Assembly: GCA_032229885.1 (NCBI GenBank)
Contig: JAVYAJ010000394.1
Location: 1-19,817 of the forward strand
Source: Anammoximicrobium sp032229885
Lineage (GTDB): Bacteria > Planctomycetota > Planctomycetia > Pirellulales > Pirellulaceae
Reading direction: 5' to 3'
DNA: 19,817 nucleotides
Of the stretch, positions 13,358-19,817 are shown piece by piece. The notes under the pieces were generated by a model. That model searched no databases, was not told the DNA's origin, and was given only the letters and a program-made list of their open reading frames with translations. The translations under genes were made by a program, and so were the position numbers. Every line of letters begins with the position of its first letter. Position 1 is the first letter of the stretch.

Positions 13358-13816
13358 ATGCCCGTCTCGAAGCCCGGCAGATCGAACAACGGCCGAATGC
13401 GCCGCGAGGATCTGCCGCCGGGCGATTCGCTATGTACGTATTGCACGGCCAAATGCTGTCGGTATTTCGCGCTGCCGATCGACACGCCCACGACGCCGCG
13501 CGATTTTGACTTCATTCGCTGGTTTCTATTGCATGAACGGGCGTCCGTATTCACCGAGGATGACACCTGGTATCTGCTTGTCCATACCGTCTGCAAGCAT
13601 TTGCTGCCGGACAATCGCTGCGGGATCTACGACCAACGGCCGCAGGTCTGCCGCGAGTACACGACGGACAATTGCGAATACGACGACGACTGGACCTACG
13701 AGCGGTACTTCGAGACGCCCGAGCAGGTTCAGGAATACGCCGAGGCCATTTTTGCGCGGACCGACGCCCGGGGCATTCGCAGCGCGCCGCCGCCGTTGTT
13801 TCCCGTCCTGAATTGA
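13358..13816 (+). CDS. YkgJ-type zinc/iron-chelating CxxC-CC cluster protein
   Basis: This is a small protein of unknown biochemical role, 152 residues long, predicted to bind a metal or iron-sulfur cluster. Eight cysteines are visible: C26, C29, C33 and C34 in LCTYCTAKCCRYF, then C79, C88, C98 and C106 in VCKHLLPDNRCGIYDQRPQVCREY and beyond. The segment CGIYDQRPQVCREY is the hallmark of the YkgJ family. The C-terminal third is acidic and helical. The ATG at 13358 is chosen because upstream sequence is spacer and purU antisense, even though the frame is open back to 12398; no good ribosome binding site is seen. hisS begins 42 bases downstream on the same strand, suggesting co-transcription. 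Family membership is firm and function is not known. Confidence 0.85.
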   Translation: MPVSKPGRSNNGRMRREDLPPGDSLCTYCTAKCCRYFALPIDTPTTPRDFDFIRWFLLHERASVFTEDDTWYLLVHTVCKHLLPDNRCGIYDQRPQVCREYTTDNCEYDDDWTYERYFETPEQVQEYAEAIFARTDARGIRSAPPPLFPVLN

Positions 13817-13858
13817 CCGCCTGCTCGAAGACCGCCTGCCAGAAAGAGACGCCTCGTC

Positions 13859-15235
13859 ATGTCTGCCGCTCCGTTGATCTCGCCACGAACCCTCAAAGGC
13901 TTTCGCGATTACCTGCCAGAGACGATGATCCCGCGCGAACGGTTGATCGATACGGCCAAACGCGTGTATCGCTCGTACGGATTCAACCCGATCGACACCC
14001 CCGCGTTGGAATATCTCGAGGTTCTGACCGGCAAGGGCAGTGACGAGACGGATCGCCAGTTGTACCGTTTCCAGGACCACGGCGGACGGGATGTCGGGAT
14101 GCGTTTCGATCTGACCGTACCGCTGGCCCGGTTCGTCGCCCAGCACGTCGGCACGCTGGGCACGCCCTTCAAACGCTATCACATCGCGACCGTGTGGCGC
14201 GGCGAGAATACGCAGCGCGGACGGTATCGCGAGTTCATGCAGTGCGATTTCGACACGATCGGGACCCGCAGTGCGGCCGCCGATATCGAGACGGTGCTGG
14301 TGATCCACGACCTGATGCACGCGATCGGTTTTTCCGCGTTTGTGATCCATATCAATCATCGCCTGGTGCTGAACGGGCTGCTCGACACGCTCGGTTTGCG
14401 AGAGCGCGCCACGGCGATTCTGCGCGCGCTGGACAAACTGCCCAAGATCGGCCCAGAGAACGTCGCGGACGAGATGGAGGCGACCGCCGGAACGACGGCC
14501 GACCAAGCCGTGGCGATCTTGAAACTGGCGTCGTTGACGGGGACGAACGACCAGATGCTGCAACAGCTCGAGCCGCTGGTCGGCGGCAGCCCGTTGGGCC
14601 AAGAGGGGATCGCGCGGCTGGCGGAAATCCTCGGCGGCGTGCGCGCCGCGGGCGTGGCGGACCAACGGATCGCGCTGGACGTGTCGATCGCCCGCGGGCT
14701 GGACTACTATACGGGAGCCGTCTTCGAGACCTTTCTGGACGCGCTGCCGAACATCGGCAGCGTCTGTTCGGGAGGCCGCTACGACAACTTGGCCGGCGTG
14801 TACACCAAACAGGATCTGCCGGGGATCGGCGCCTCCCTCGGCTTGGATCGCCTGCTGGCCGCGATGGACGAACTGGGAATGATCGGCCAGGTGCGCACCG
14901 TCGCCCCCGTGTTGATCGTCTTCTTCGATGCGGATCGTCTGCCCGACTATCTACGCCTGGCGGTCCAGATACGCCGCGCCGGCCTGGCCGTGGAACTGTA
15001 TCCCGATGCCAGAAAAGTTGGCCAGCAACTCAAGTACGCTGATCAACGTGGCTTCCGCGTCGCCTTGATCGCCGGCAGCCGCGAACTGCAGGACGGCCAA
15101 TGCCAGGTGAAAGATCTGCAAACCGGCCACAACGAGGTCTGCGCGCTGGCAGACGACGCCCGCGCCGTCATCGACGCGGTTCAGCGGATCCTACAGACAT
15201 CGCCAACTACCGAGTCCGTACGTACCGCGACGTGA
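13859..15235 (+). CDS. hisS: Histidyl-tRNA synthetase
   Basis: This class II aminoacyl-tRNA synthetase charges tRNA-His. Seen: N-terminal TLKGFRDYLPE (11-21), the segment LTGKGSDETDRQLYRF (56-71), motif 2 around FKRYHIATVWRGENTQRGRYREF (104-126) with R114, the histidine-specific SIARGLDYYTG (276-286), CSGGRYDNLAG (303-313) and motif 3 GASLGLDRL (324-332). The anticodon-binding domain follows from about residue 348 (PVLIVFFDADRLPDYL) to about 445. At 458 residues it is slightly longer than the E. coli enzyme (424). The ATG at 13859 has only an A/G-rich AGAAAGAGA upstream. It probably shares a transcript with the YkgJ-type gene 42 bases upstream. No intrinsic terminator is obvious; an imperfect hairpin lies at 15341-15386. 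Confidence 0.96.
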   Translation: MSAAPLISPRTLKGFRDYLPETMIPRERLIDTAKRVYRSYGFNPIDTPALEYLEVLTGKGSDETDRQLYRFQDHGGRDVGMRFDLTVPLARFVAQHVGTLGTPFKRYHIATVWRGENTQRGRYREFMQCDFDTIGTRSAAADIETVLVIHDLMHAIGFSAFVIHINHRLVLNGLLDTLGLRERATAILRALDKLPKIGPENVADEMEATAGTTADQAVAILKLASLTGTNDQMLQQLEPLVGGSPLGQEGIARLAEILGGVRAAGVADQRIALDVSIARGLDYYTGAVFETFLDALPNIGSVCSGGRYDNLAGVYTKQDLPGIGASLGLDRLLAAMDELGMIGQVRTVAPVLIVFFDADRLPDYLRLAVQIRRAGLAVELYPDARKVGQQLKYADQRGFRVALIAGSRELQDGQCQVKDLQTGHNEVCALADDARAVIDAVQRILQTSPTTESVRTAT

Positions 15236-15340
15236 ACGATTGATCCGCGACACGTGCGTCGCAAAGGCCTGCTAGCGAGCGACGAAACGATCCCCGCAGG
15301 AACCTGCCAGACGGATGCAAGCTTGAATCCGGTCGCAACG

Positions 15341-15386
15341 AACGCTAGCGAGCCACGCCGCGTCGCCCTCGTCCCTCGCTGGCGTT
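15341..15386. repeat. 12-base inverted repeat of CGCTAGCGAG type
   Basis: AACGCTAGCGAG (15341-15352) faces CTCGCTGGCGTT (15375-15386), with 11 of 12 pairs standard and one G-T. GCTAGCGAGC also occurs near 15271. Without a T-run it is not a classical terminator, but it lies about 105 bases past the hisS stop and could protect the transcript's 3' end. Confidence 0.55.
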
Positions 15387-15501
15387 TCGGGTTACGTTGG
15401 ATTCGCAGTCACCTGGTAGCCGGATCTCGCGACGTATCCAGGCGACCCTTGGACGCCATCGCTTCAAGGGCTCTTGAATGAATCAGCCCGGTATCATCCA
15501 A

Positions 15502-15597
15502 AGTTGTTTTTCATGCGATCTTACAGTCTTACCTCGTATTATGCGCGGGCCGTGCGCGCATCTTGTAGACCAGCCTGTACAGTACACTTTTGGGTTG
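15502..15597 (+). repeat. Dispersed repeat, copy A
   Basis: The core at 15541-15597 matches copy B (19725-19781) at 49 of 57 positions, read by eye. Weaker similarity extends about 40 bases to the left. The most conserved block is CGTGCGCGCATCTTGTA. The left part contains a palindrome that is degraded relative to copy B. Confidence 0.75.
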
Positions 15598-15640
15598 TAG
15601 TCGCTGGCTGGTGTTGAGGGGTTAAATGTCTGCATCGCCG

Positions 15641-15728
15641 AACCACGAATTGACACGAATCAAACGAATCAAGACACCGCCTCTCGCGGATCCTTTGCTC
15701 ATTCGTGTTATTCGTGTCATCCATGGTT
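15641..15728. repeat. Imperfect inverted repeat with CACGAAT units
   Basis: The left arm AACCACGAATTGACACGAAT (15641-15660) with ACGAAT at 15664-15669 is matched in reverse by ATTCGT (15701-15706), ATTCGTGTCA (15710-15719) and the end CCATGGTT (15721-15728). TGACACGAAT pairs perfectly over 10 bases. It looks like a palindromic spacer element with repeated CACGAAT words. Confidence 0.65.
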
Positions 15729-15806
15729 TGAAATCACCCGTTTTAGAGTCGCAGTTCGTACGATGAGCGAATCTTCTACCGTGGTTCGTTTTCTACACTC
15801 CTGGAT

Positions 15807-15824
15807 CGCGGGCGCTCGCCCGCG
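15807..15824. repeat. Perfect GC hairpin before the GH43 start
   Basis: CGCGGGC (15807-15813) and GCCCGCG (15818-15824) form a 7-base all-GC stem with the tetraloop GCTC. It ends 39 bases before the GH43 ATG, so if it is transcribed it sits in the leader. No T-run follows. Confidence 0.6.
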
Positions 15825-15863
15825 TTAGCCCCCTCCTTCGAGACCCTGAAAGGCTGGACAAGC

Positions 15864-16913
15864 ATGTTGAACCCCACGCTGGTCGCCCTGGCGCTGATCC
15901 TGGCGCCCGCTCAACCCGCTGCCGCGCGATCTGCCGACGGGACGTTGATCGGCGGCGCTGATCCGACGATCGTCGCCGTCCACGGGAGCGACGGGCGCTA
16001 CACGTACTATGTCGTCGCGACGGGGCCGGGAATCCCCATTTTGTCGTCACGCGACCTGAAGAATTGGCGACGGGTCGGACGGGTCTTTGCTGAGGACGTT
16101 CCCCGGTGGGCTCGAGACGACGTTCCCCATGCGAAGGGCATCTGGGCGCCGGATCTGAGCTTTCACAACGGGCGGTATTACCTGTACTACTCGGTCTCGA
16201 CCTTTGGCAGCCAACGCTCGGTCATCGGTTTGGCCGTCAACTCGACCCTGGACCCGACAAGCCCCGATTACCGCTGGGAGGACCGCGGCAAGGTCATCGA
16301 ATCCTGGCCGGGCAAGTGCGATTTCAATGCCATCGACCCGGCCCTGTTCGTGGATCACGATGGCGCATGGCATCTGTTCTTCGGGTCCTTCTGGTCGGGC
16401 ATCAAGTTGACCCGACTGGATCCGGCCACGGGCAAGCCGAGCACCGACGCGACGCTCGTCTCCGTCGCGGCCCGTCCCCAACATCCGCCGCGCGTCGTCG
16501 AGGCGGCCTATGCCATCTTTCACCAGGGCAACTATTACTTGTTCGTTTCCTGGGATCGCTGCTGCGACGGCGCGGACAGCGATTACAAAGTCATGGTCGG
16601 GCGGGCTCGAAAGATCGCCGGTCCGTACGTCGATGCCGAGGGCCGCGCGCTGCTGGACGGTGGGGGCACGTGCGTGTTGACCAGCAATCAGCGCTGGCGC
16701 GGCCCAGGCCACAACAGCGTGTTGACGACGGACGAAGGCCAATGGCTCGTCCATCATACCTATGATGTTCAACACCTCGAGGCTCGACGGATCCTTCAGA
16801 TCCGCCCGTTGTCATGGACGGACGACGGTTGGCCGCGGGTGGGCGAGCCGATATTCGAGCCGAAGCCCAGAACGTTGCGGTCCGTCGTCAAGCCATCCGA
16901 CTCGAATCGATGA
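15864..16913 (+). CDS. Secreted glycoside hydrolase family 43, arabinan endo-1,5-alpha-L-arabinosidase-like
   Basis: This is a probable exported enzyme cutting alpha-1,5-linked arabinan. The N-terminus MLNPTLVALALILAPAQPAAA is a signal peptide with cleavage likely after residue 21 or so. The five-bladed propeller residues are visible: catalytic base D33 in GGADPTIVAV, KGIWAPDLSF (91-100), pKa-modulating D158 in FNAIDPALFV followed by HLFFGSFWSGI, and the acid E213 in VVEAAYAIF. GPGHNSV (280-286) and HHTYD (297-301) follow, the latter a probable metal-ligand site. SFWSGI and HHTYD point to the arabinanase subfamily rather than xylosidases. The ATG at 15864 has GAAAGG about 10 bases upstream. 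The 349 residues cover one catalytic domain only. It converges on the M60-type peptidase gene, and no sugar transporter or susCD pair is near. The family is firm and the exact linkage is inferred. Confidence 0.9.
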   Translation: MLNPTLVALALILAPAQPAAARSADGTLIGGADPTIVAVHGSDGRYTYYVVATGPGIPILSSRDLKNWRRVGRVFAEDVPRWARDDVPHAKGIWAPDLSFHNGRYYLYYSVSTFGSQRSVIGLAVNSTLDPTSPDYRWEDRGKVIESWPGKCDFNAIDPALFVDHDGAWHLFFGSFWSGIKLTRLDPATGKPSTDATLVSVAARPQHPPRVVEAAYAIFHQGNYYLFVSWDRCCDGADSDYKVMVGRARKIAGPYVDAEGRALLDGGGTCVLTSNQRWRGPGHNSVLTTDEGQWLVHHTYDVQHLEARRILQIRPLSWTDDGWPRVGEPIFEPKPRTLRSVVKPSDSNR

Positions 16914-17098
16914 CGGGCAGCGTCGCACACGGCCCACACACGGCGCCAAGGGGGCGACCGAATGGCGTACAACCGGGCATCAGTGGGGCGCAAAACACGG
17001 ACAGATCCAACACCTCGCGGGCAGCACGTCGCGATCGTGCCATCGGCGTTACGCATGTCCGAAGCGAGCAACGGCGCCACGGCACGTGACGCCTCGGA

Positions 17099-18787
17099 TC
17101 AATCGAGTTTCCGCCAATCGCCGATCGCCTCGATTCGCGCCGGGCCGGTACGCTCGATCGTCATGCTGGCCGGTGGCAACACGACCCGCTTGCCCTGAAA
17201 GACCGCTTCGGGGAAGCGTGTTTTGCCGAGCGTCGTGCCGATGCTTCGGAAGAACGGAAACAGATCCTCGCCGCACGCGATGCTCATGTCCTCGACGATC
17301 TCGTCCCAGGCAAGACGACGATTCGGATCGTCTGCCCACCGGACGTTTTTGACCCACATCCAGCGGGGATACCAACCCGGGCCGTAGCGTTCGTCGAGTT
17401 TCTGCCAAACGAACCAGAGCTTCGTCCAGCCCTTTCCCATCTCGTCGCCCCGGAGCTTCGCCAGATCGAGGCTCGAGCCGTCCGGATCGAAGTCGAACAG
17501 CCGGTTCGGATCGTGGCCGCTGCGATCGCCCGTCCGCAGCGCCTCGATCTTCCCCTGATACCAACCGGCGTGAGCCTCGCTGAAGACTTCGGGAAGCGCC
17601 CCCGCCTGCTGGCCCATGTCATTCGGCGGGCCGGGAAGGTTGTGTGTCAATTCGTGCGCGAAGATCGAGAGGATTCCCTCTTTGTTCAGCGAGATGATCC
17701 CAACCTCTTCGGGCTTGTAGGCGTTTACGGCCCAACCGCCACCATCGCCCGCCGAGAGAATCAAGTTCATCGTCGTCCCTCCTCGCGACGAGGGGAACCA
17801 ACTGAGAACCTGGTCCTTCACCTTCGGCATATCCTCGACCACCGCCGTCACGAGTTCCGGCTTCTGGTTTTTCGCGTACATCACGACCACGTCGCCCACC
17901 CGCAAGTCCTGTTCGGGATAGATTGGCCCGCCACCGGCCGCCTCCATCGGCAGACGCGGGGTTCCCCCGACCGGCTTGGCGCCCTGCGCTGCGACACGAA
18001 TCAGGTCGGCCAAAAACTCGCTGACCTTCGCGCGGCTGCCCGGATTGTCGCCCGCGGCCTTCGCGTCCCATTTGACGAGTTCAAAGTCGCTGACGATCAC
18101 CACGTGTCCGGCATGGAACTCGCGAGTGGCGACGACGGGCGCGTTGTCGTCGCCGGCAAGACGCGTTTGCCATCGCCCATCGAGTCGGAGCACCGCTGCC
18201 GGCCGACCGCCCAACGACGTTGCCTGGCTGCGAATCTCGGCGCCGAACGCGCGTGCCAGCGCGTTGAGCGGCCAGTTCCGCGATTGCTCGTCCGACGGCA
18301 CACCTCCGCCGACCATGATCAAACCGCCGCCGTGGCGGACGAACTGTTGTACGGATTGGATCTCTTCCGGCAGATACGATTGAGCATTGGGATCGGGCTG
18401 GATCGTGAGGATCACGTTGAACCGCGGACTGGGGATCCAGGCAAACGGCCTCGCGTTGCCGTCGGGAACGCGAACCCTGACGCGGCCCGCAGGATCCAGC
18501 ACCGTGTCCAGAGTCGCCTGGCTGCCGACGACACGAACCCCCTGGGCGCGCAGCGCCGGCGGCAGACCCCAGCATGTATGGAACAGCATCTGATGTGCGA
18601 GATCCACCAGCACGTTGATCCCCGTATCGTTCGTCACCGGCTGAGCGGGCAGCGTACGCGGATCGCCCGACGGCGATGCACCCGTGTCCGCGAGGGCTGC
18701 TGCGCGGGTGTCACAGTCTGCCACGATGCTCGCCAAGAACAACGTGCTCGTGAGAAACCAACTCGAGATTGCCTTGAACTTTGCCAT
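17099..18787 (-). CDS. Secreted M60-like (enhancin-type) zinc metallopeptidase with N-terminal GATase-like region
   Basis: This is a probable exported or periplasmic peptidase; M60 proteins often act on glycosylated proteins. With the ATG at 18787 it has 562 residues. Residues 1-31 are a signal peptide (MAKFKAISSWFLTSTLFLAS). About 55-270 resemble a class I glutamine-amidotransferase-like fold (GGGLIMVGGG), without a visible catalytic Cys-His set. About 300-500 hold the peptidase: AHELTH with zinc ligands H378 and H382 and catalytic E379, and a likely third ligand in LPEVFSEAHAGW (E400 or E404), consistent with HExxH plus a downstream E. WTKLWFVWQKLDERYGPGWYPRW is typical of the enhancin/M60 C-terminal part. 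The frame extends to a TTG at 18826, but that would run through the promoter-like sequence and place residues before the signal peptide. No Shine-Dalgarno site is seen. Confidence 0.82.
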   Translation of the reverse strand: MAKFKAISSWFLTSTLFLASIVADCDTRAAALADTGASPSGDPRTLPAQPVTNDTGINVLVDLAHQMLFHTCWGLPPALRAQGVRVVGSQATLDTVLDPAGRVRVRVPDGNARPFAWIPSPRFNVILTIQPDPNAQSYLPEEIQSVQQFVRHGGGLIMVGGGVPSDEQSRNWPLNALARAFGAEIRSQATSLGGRPAAVLRLDGRWQTRLAGDDNAPVVATREFHAGHVVIVSDFELVKWDAKAAGDNPGSRAKVSEFLADLIRVAAQGAKPVGGTPRLPMEAAGGGPIYPEQDLRVGDVVVMYAKNQKPELVTAVVEDMPKVKDQVLSWFPSSRGGTTMNLILSAGDGGGWAVNAYKPEEVGIISLNKEGILSIFAHELTHNLPGPPNDMGQQAGALPEVFSEAHAGWYQGKIEALRTGDRSGHDPNRLFDFDPDGSSLDLAKLRGDEMGKGWTKLWFVWQKLDERYGPGWYPRWMWVKNVRWADDPNRRLAWDEIVEDMSIACGEDLFPFFRSIGTTLGKTRFPEAVFQGKRVVLPPASMTIERTGPARIEAIGDWRKLD

Positions 18788-18793
18788 ACGGCC

Positions 18794-18822
18794 GTTGTAA
18801 TTAACGAGGCTTGTCGGGTCAA
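18794..18822 (-). promoter_or_regulatory. Sigma-70-type promoter for the M60 peptidase, placing the start at or near the ATG
   Basis: On the minus strand TTGACC (18822-18817) and TACAAC (18799-18794) are separated by exactly 17 bases, matching consensus at 5 of 6 and 4 of 6 positions. Only six bases lie between the -10 element and the ATG at 18787, so transcription would begin at about the A of the start codon. Confidence 0.45.
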
Positions 18823-19570
18823 CCAATCCGGCCAGTGCGTTGTCCGATCATAATTTTCGCATTGTCGTATTCGGCAGAGCAAGAAACTCTCGCCGCCAGA
18901 CAATCGCGGCGACGCCCAACATTTAGCCGTGACGTCGCACGAGTGCCGAATGCCGTGCCCGTGAATTTTGCCGCAGGCCACATTCACCGTTTTGGCCGTA
19001 GGCCATCGATCACCGTCGTTGCGTTTCGTTTCGCGTCGTGGCGTCCACCCGGTTGCGGCCACGACGGAGCGTAACCATCCAGCGTGGCTCTCCAGCGTGG
19101 CATGGATTTGCCGCGAAGGATGCGTTCCAGACGGATAAACGAGACGTCGATAGTAAACGAGGCGTCAATTGTCCGCAGTGGGCGATGAACTCTGACTTGC
19201 AACACTAGCCCGTAGATCCTCGCCTCCGGTCAACGCATCTGCCACGTGCCGAGGCCGACGATCGCGCGAAACCACCGCCTACCTCGAATTCGCGTTACTT
19301 GCCGGCCACGCGAGGCGACGCCTTGCCGGTGTCCGATGCGAGGCTTTTCCGATTTGCGGCTGGCGTCTTGGCGACTGGATTCCGATACTGTAGACTTGAC
19401 ATCCGCCATGCCGTCGTGCGCAAACGCGCCGGACAGTCCCGGGCCGTGCGCGACTCAGGTGTCGACAAGTGCCAACGGCGATGGCACGCGTAGCGCTAAC
19501 GCCAACTAGGCGGGAAAAGGACGTAACACGTCGGACGCCGCCCGTCATGATTGCGATCAGAGAACGCTTA
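18823..19570. other. 748-base spacer between the M60 peptidase promoter and tRNA-Lys
   Basis: No credible gene is seen; frames of up to 142 codons are shadows with Arg-rich or Trp/Arg-rich composition. The spacer contains a 9-base perfect hairpin (19034-19042 with 19058-19066) and a short duplication CCAGCGTGGC at 19079-19088 and 19092-19101. I see no convincing tRNA promoter. Confidence 0.5.
19034..19066. repeat. Perfect 9-base hairpin
   Basis: CGTCGTGGC (19034-19042) pairs with GCCACGACG (19058-19066) across a 15-base loop. There is no T-run on either side and no neighbouring gene end, so a repeat remnant is more likely than a terminator. Confidence 0.5.
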
Positions 19571-19643
19571 GAGGTTGTAGCTCAGTCGGTAGAGCAACGG
19601 ACTTTTAATCCGTAGGCCCTGGGTTCGAGTCCCAGCAACCTCA
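19571..19643 (+). tRNA. tRNA-Lys (anticodon UUU)
   Basis: All stems are perfect by eye: acceptor GAGGTTG with CAACCTC, D-stem GCTC with GAGC, anticodon stem ACGGA with TCCGT, and T-stem CTGGG with CCCAG around TTCGAGT. The anticodon loop is CTTTTAA with TTT at 19604-19606, reading AAA and AAG lysine codons. The variable loop is five bases and the discriminator base is A at 19643. CCA is not encoded and would be added after transcription. Total length is 73 bases. No duplicated tRNA 3' end is seen elsewhere in the window, so there is no sign of use as an integration site here. Confidence 0.97.
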
Positions 19644-19682
19644 CTTTCGTATCGTCTGGAAGAAACCGGGAAAAACACGCGC

Positions 19683-19781
19683 AACTTCGTTTTATGCATG
19701 GAGTTAGAGTCTTTGTTCGCATCATGCGCGCACCGTGCGCGCATCTTGTACATTAGTCTGTACAGCACACTTTCGGGTTGC
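19683..19781 (+). repeat. Dispersed repeat, copy B, downstream of tRNA-Lys
   Basis: This is the same orientation as copy A at 15502-15597, with 49 of 57 core positions identical (19725-19781). It contains a perfect 8-base palindrome, ATGCGCGC and GCGCGCAT around ACCGT, then two TGTACA palindromes six bases apart (TGTACATTAGTCTGTACA). Both stems could fold. It starts about 40 bases after the tRNA. Confidence 0.75.
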
Positions 19782-19817
19782 TGGCACTAACCCGCGTTAG
19801 GTGAAATTGGAGTTGGA

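Larger units (their letters stand above)
15236..15863. other. 628-base repeat-rich spacer
   Basis: The spacer between hisS and the GH43 gene has no credible gene. It contains four separate structured elements in order: a 12-base inverted repeat at 15341-15386, one copy of a dispersed repeat at 15502-15597, an imperfect inverted repeat at 15641-15728 and a strong hairpin at 15807-15824. Confidence 0.6.

Noticed and set aside
19571..19817. Integrative-element attachment site at tRNA-Lys
   Set aside because: No copy of the tRNA 3' end is found elsewhere in the window and there is no integrase; the downstream repeat does not resemble tRNA sequence.

Overview
The window is 19.8 kb of high-GC bacterial chromosome and most resembles a planctomycete, probably a Pirellulales-type genome. 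That assignment is an inference from three things: the family of the large kinase-like protein (HGDLQHGN and DYD motifs), long gene-free spacers full of short palindromic repeats, and frequent weak or missing Shine-Dalgarno sites. I see no phage, transposase, CRISPR or plasmid gene, so this reads as ordinary chromosome with repeat-rich spacers rather than a genomic island.

Layout from left to right. Positions 1-1382 (+): a DHA2-type MFS exporter whose reading frame is open to the left edge. Positions 1748-3718 (-): a DPM1-like glycosyltransferase fused to a GtrA membrane domain, followed by a small A24 prepilin peptidase. Positions 3719-4624: a gene-poor spacer with a likely promoter for sufS (4625-5914, +), which is followed by a hairpin/T-run terminator. 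Positions 6115-9054 (-): a 979-residue kinase-like protein with a helical middle, a fibronectin-III-like domain and an acidic tail. Positions 9403-10587 (-): two hsp20 genes with clear ribosome binding sites and a strong terminator. Positions 10588-11342: a spacer with a large inverted repeat.

Positions 11343-13231 (-) hold purU and rtcA with a 4-base ATGA overlap, so they are translationally coupled. Divergent from them are a CxxC/CC cluster protein (YkgJ type) and hisS (13358-15235, +). A 628-base repeat-rich spacer precedes a secreted GH43 arabinanase-like enzyme (15864-16913, +). It converges on a secreted M60-type metallopeptidase with an N-terminal GATase-like region (17099-18787, -). 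The window ends with tRNA-Lys(UUU) at 19571-19643, followed by one copy of a dispersed repeat whose other copy lies at about 15502-15597.

Functionally the genes are mixed. Housekeeping roles are hisS, sufS, purU and tRNA-Lys. Stress or RNA-repair roles are the hsp20 pair and rtcA. Envelope or extracellular roles are the glycosyltransferase, prepilin peptidase, GH43, M60 peptidase and exporter. The kinase-like protein is the least understood gene. No complete new system can be claimed from sequence alone. The best leads are the kinase-like protein, the purU-rtcA coupling, the dispersed 95-base repeat and a predicted leaderless peptidase transcript.
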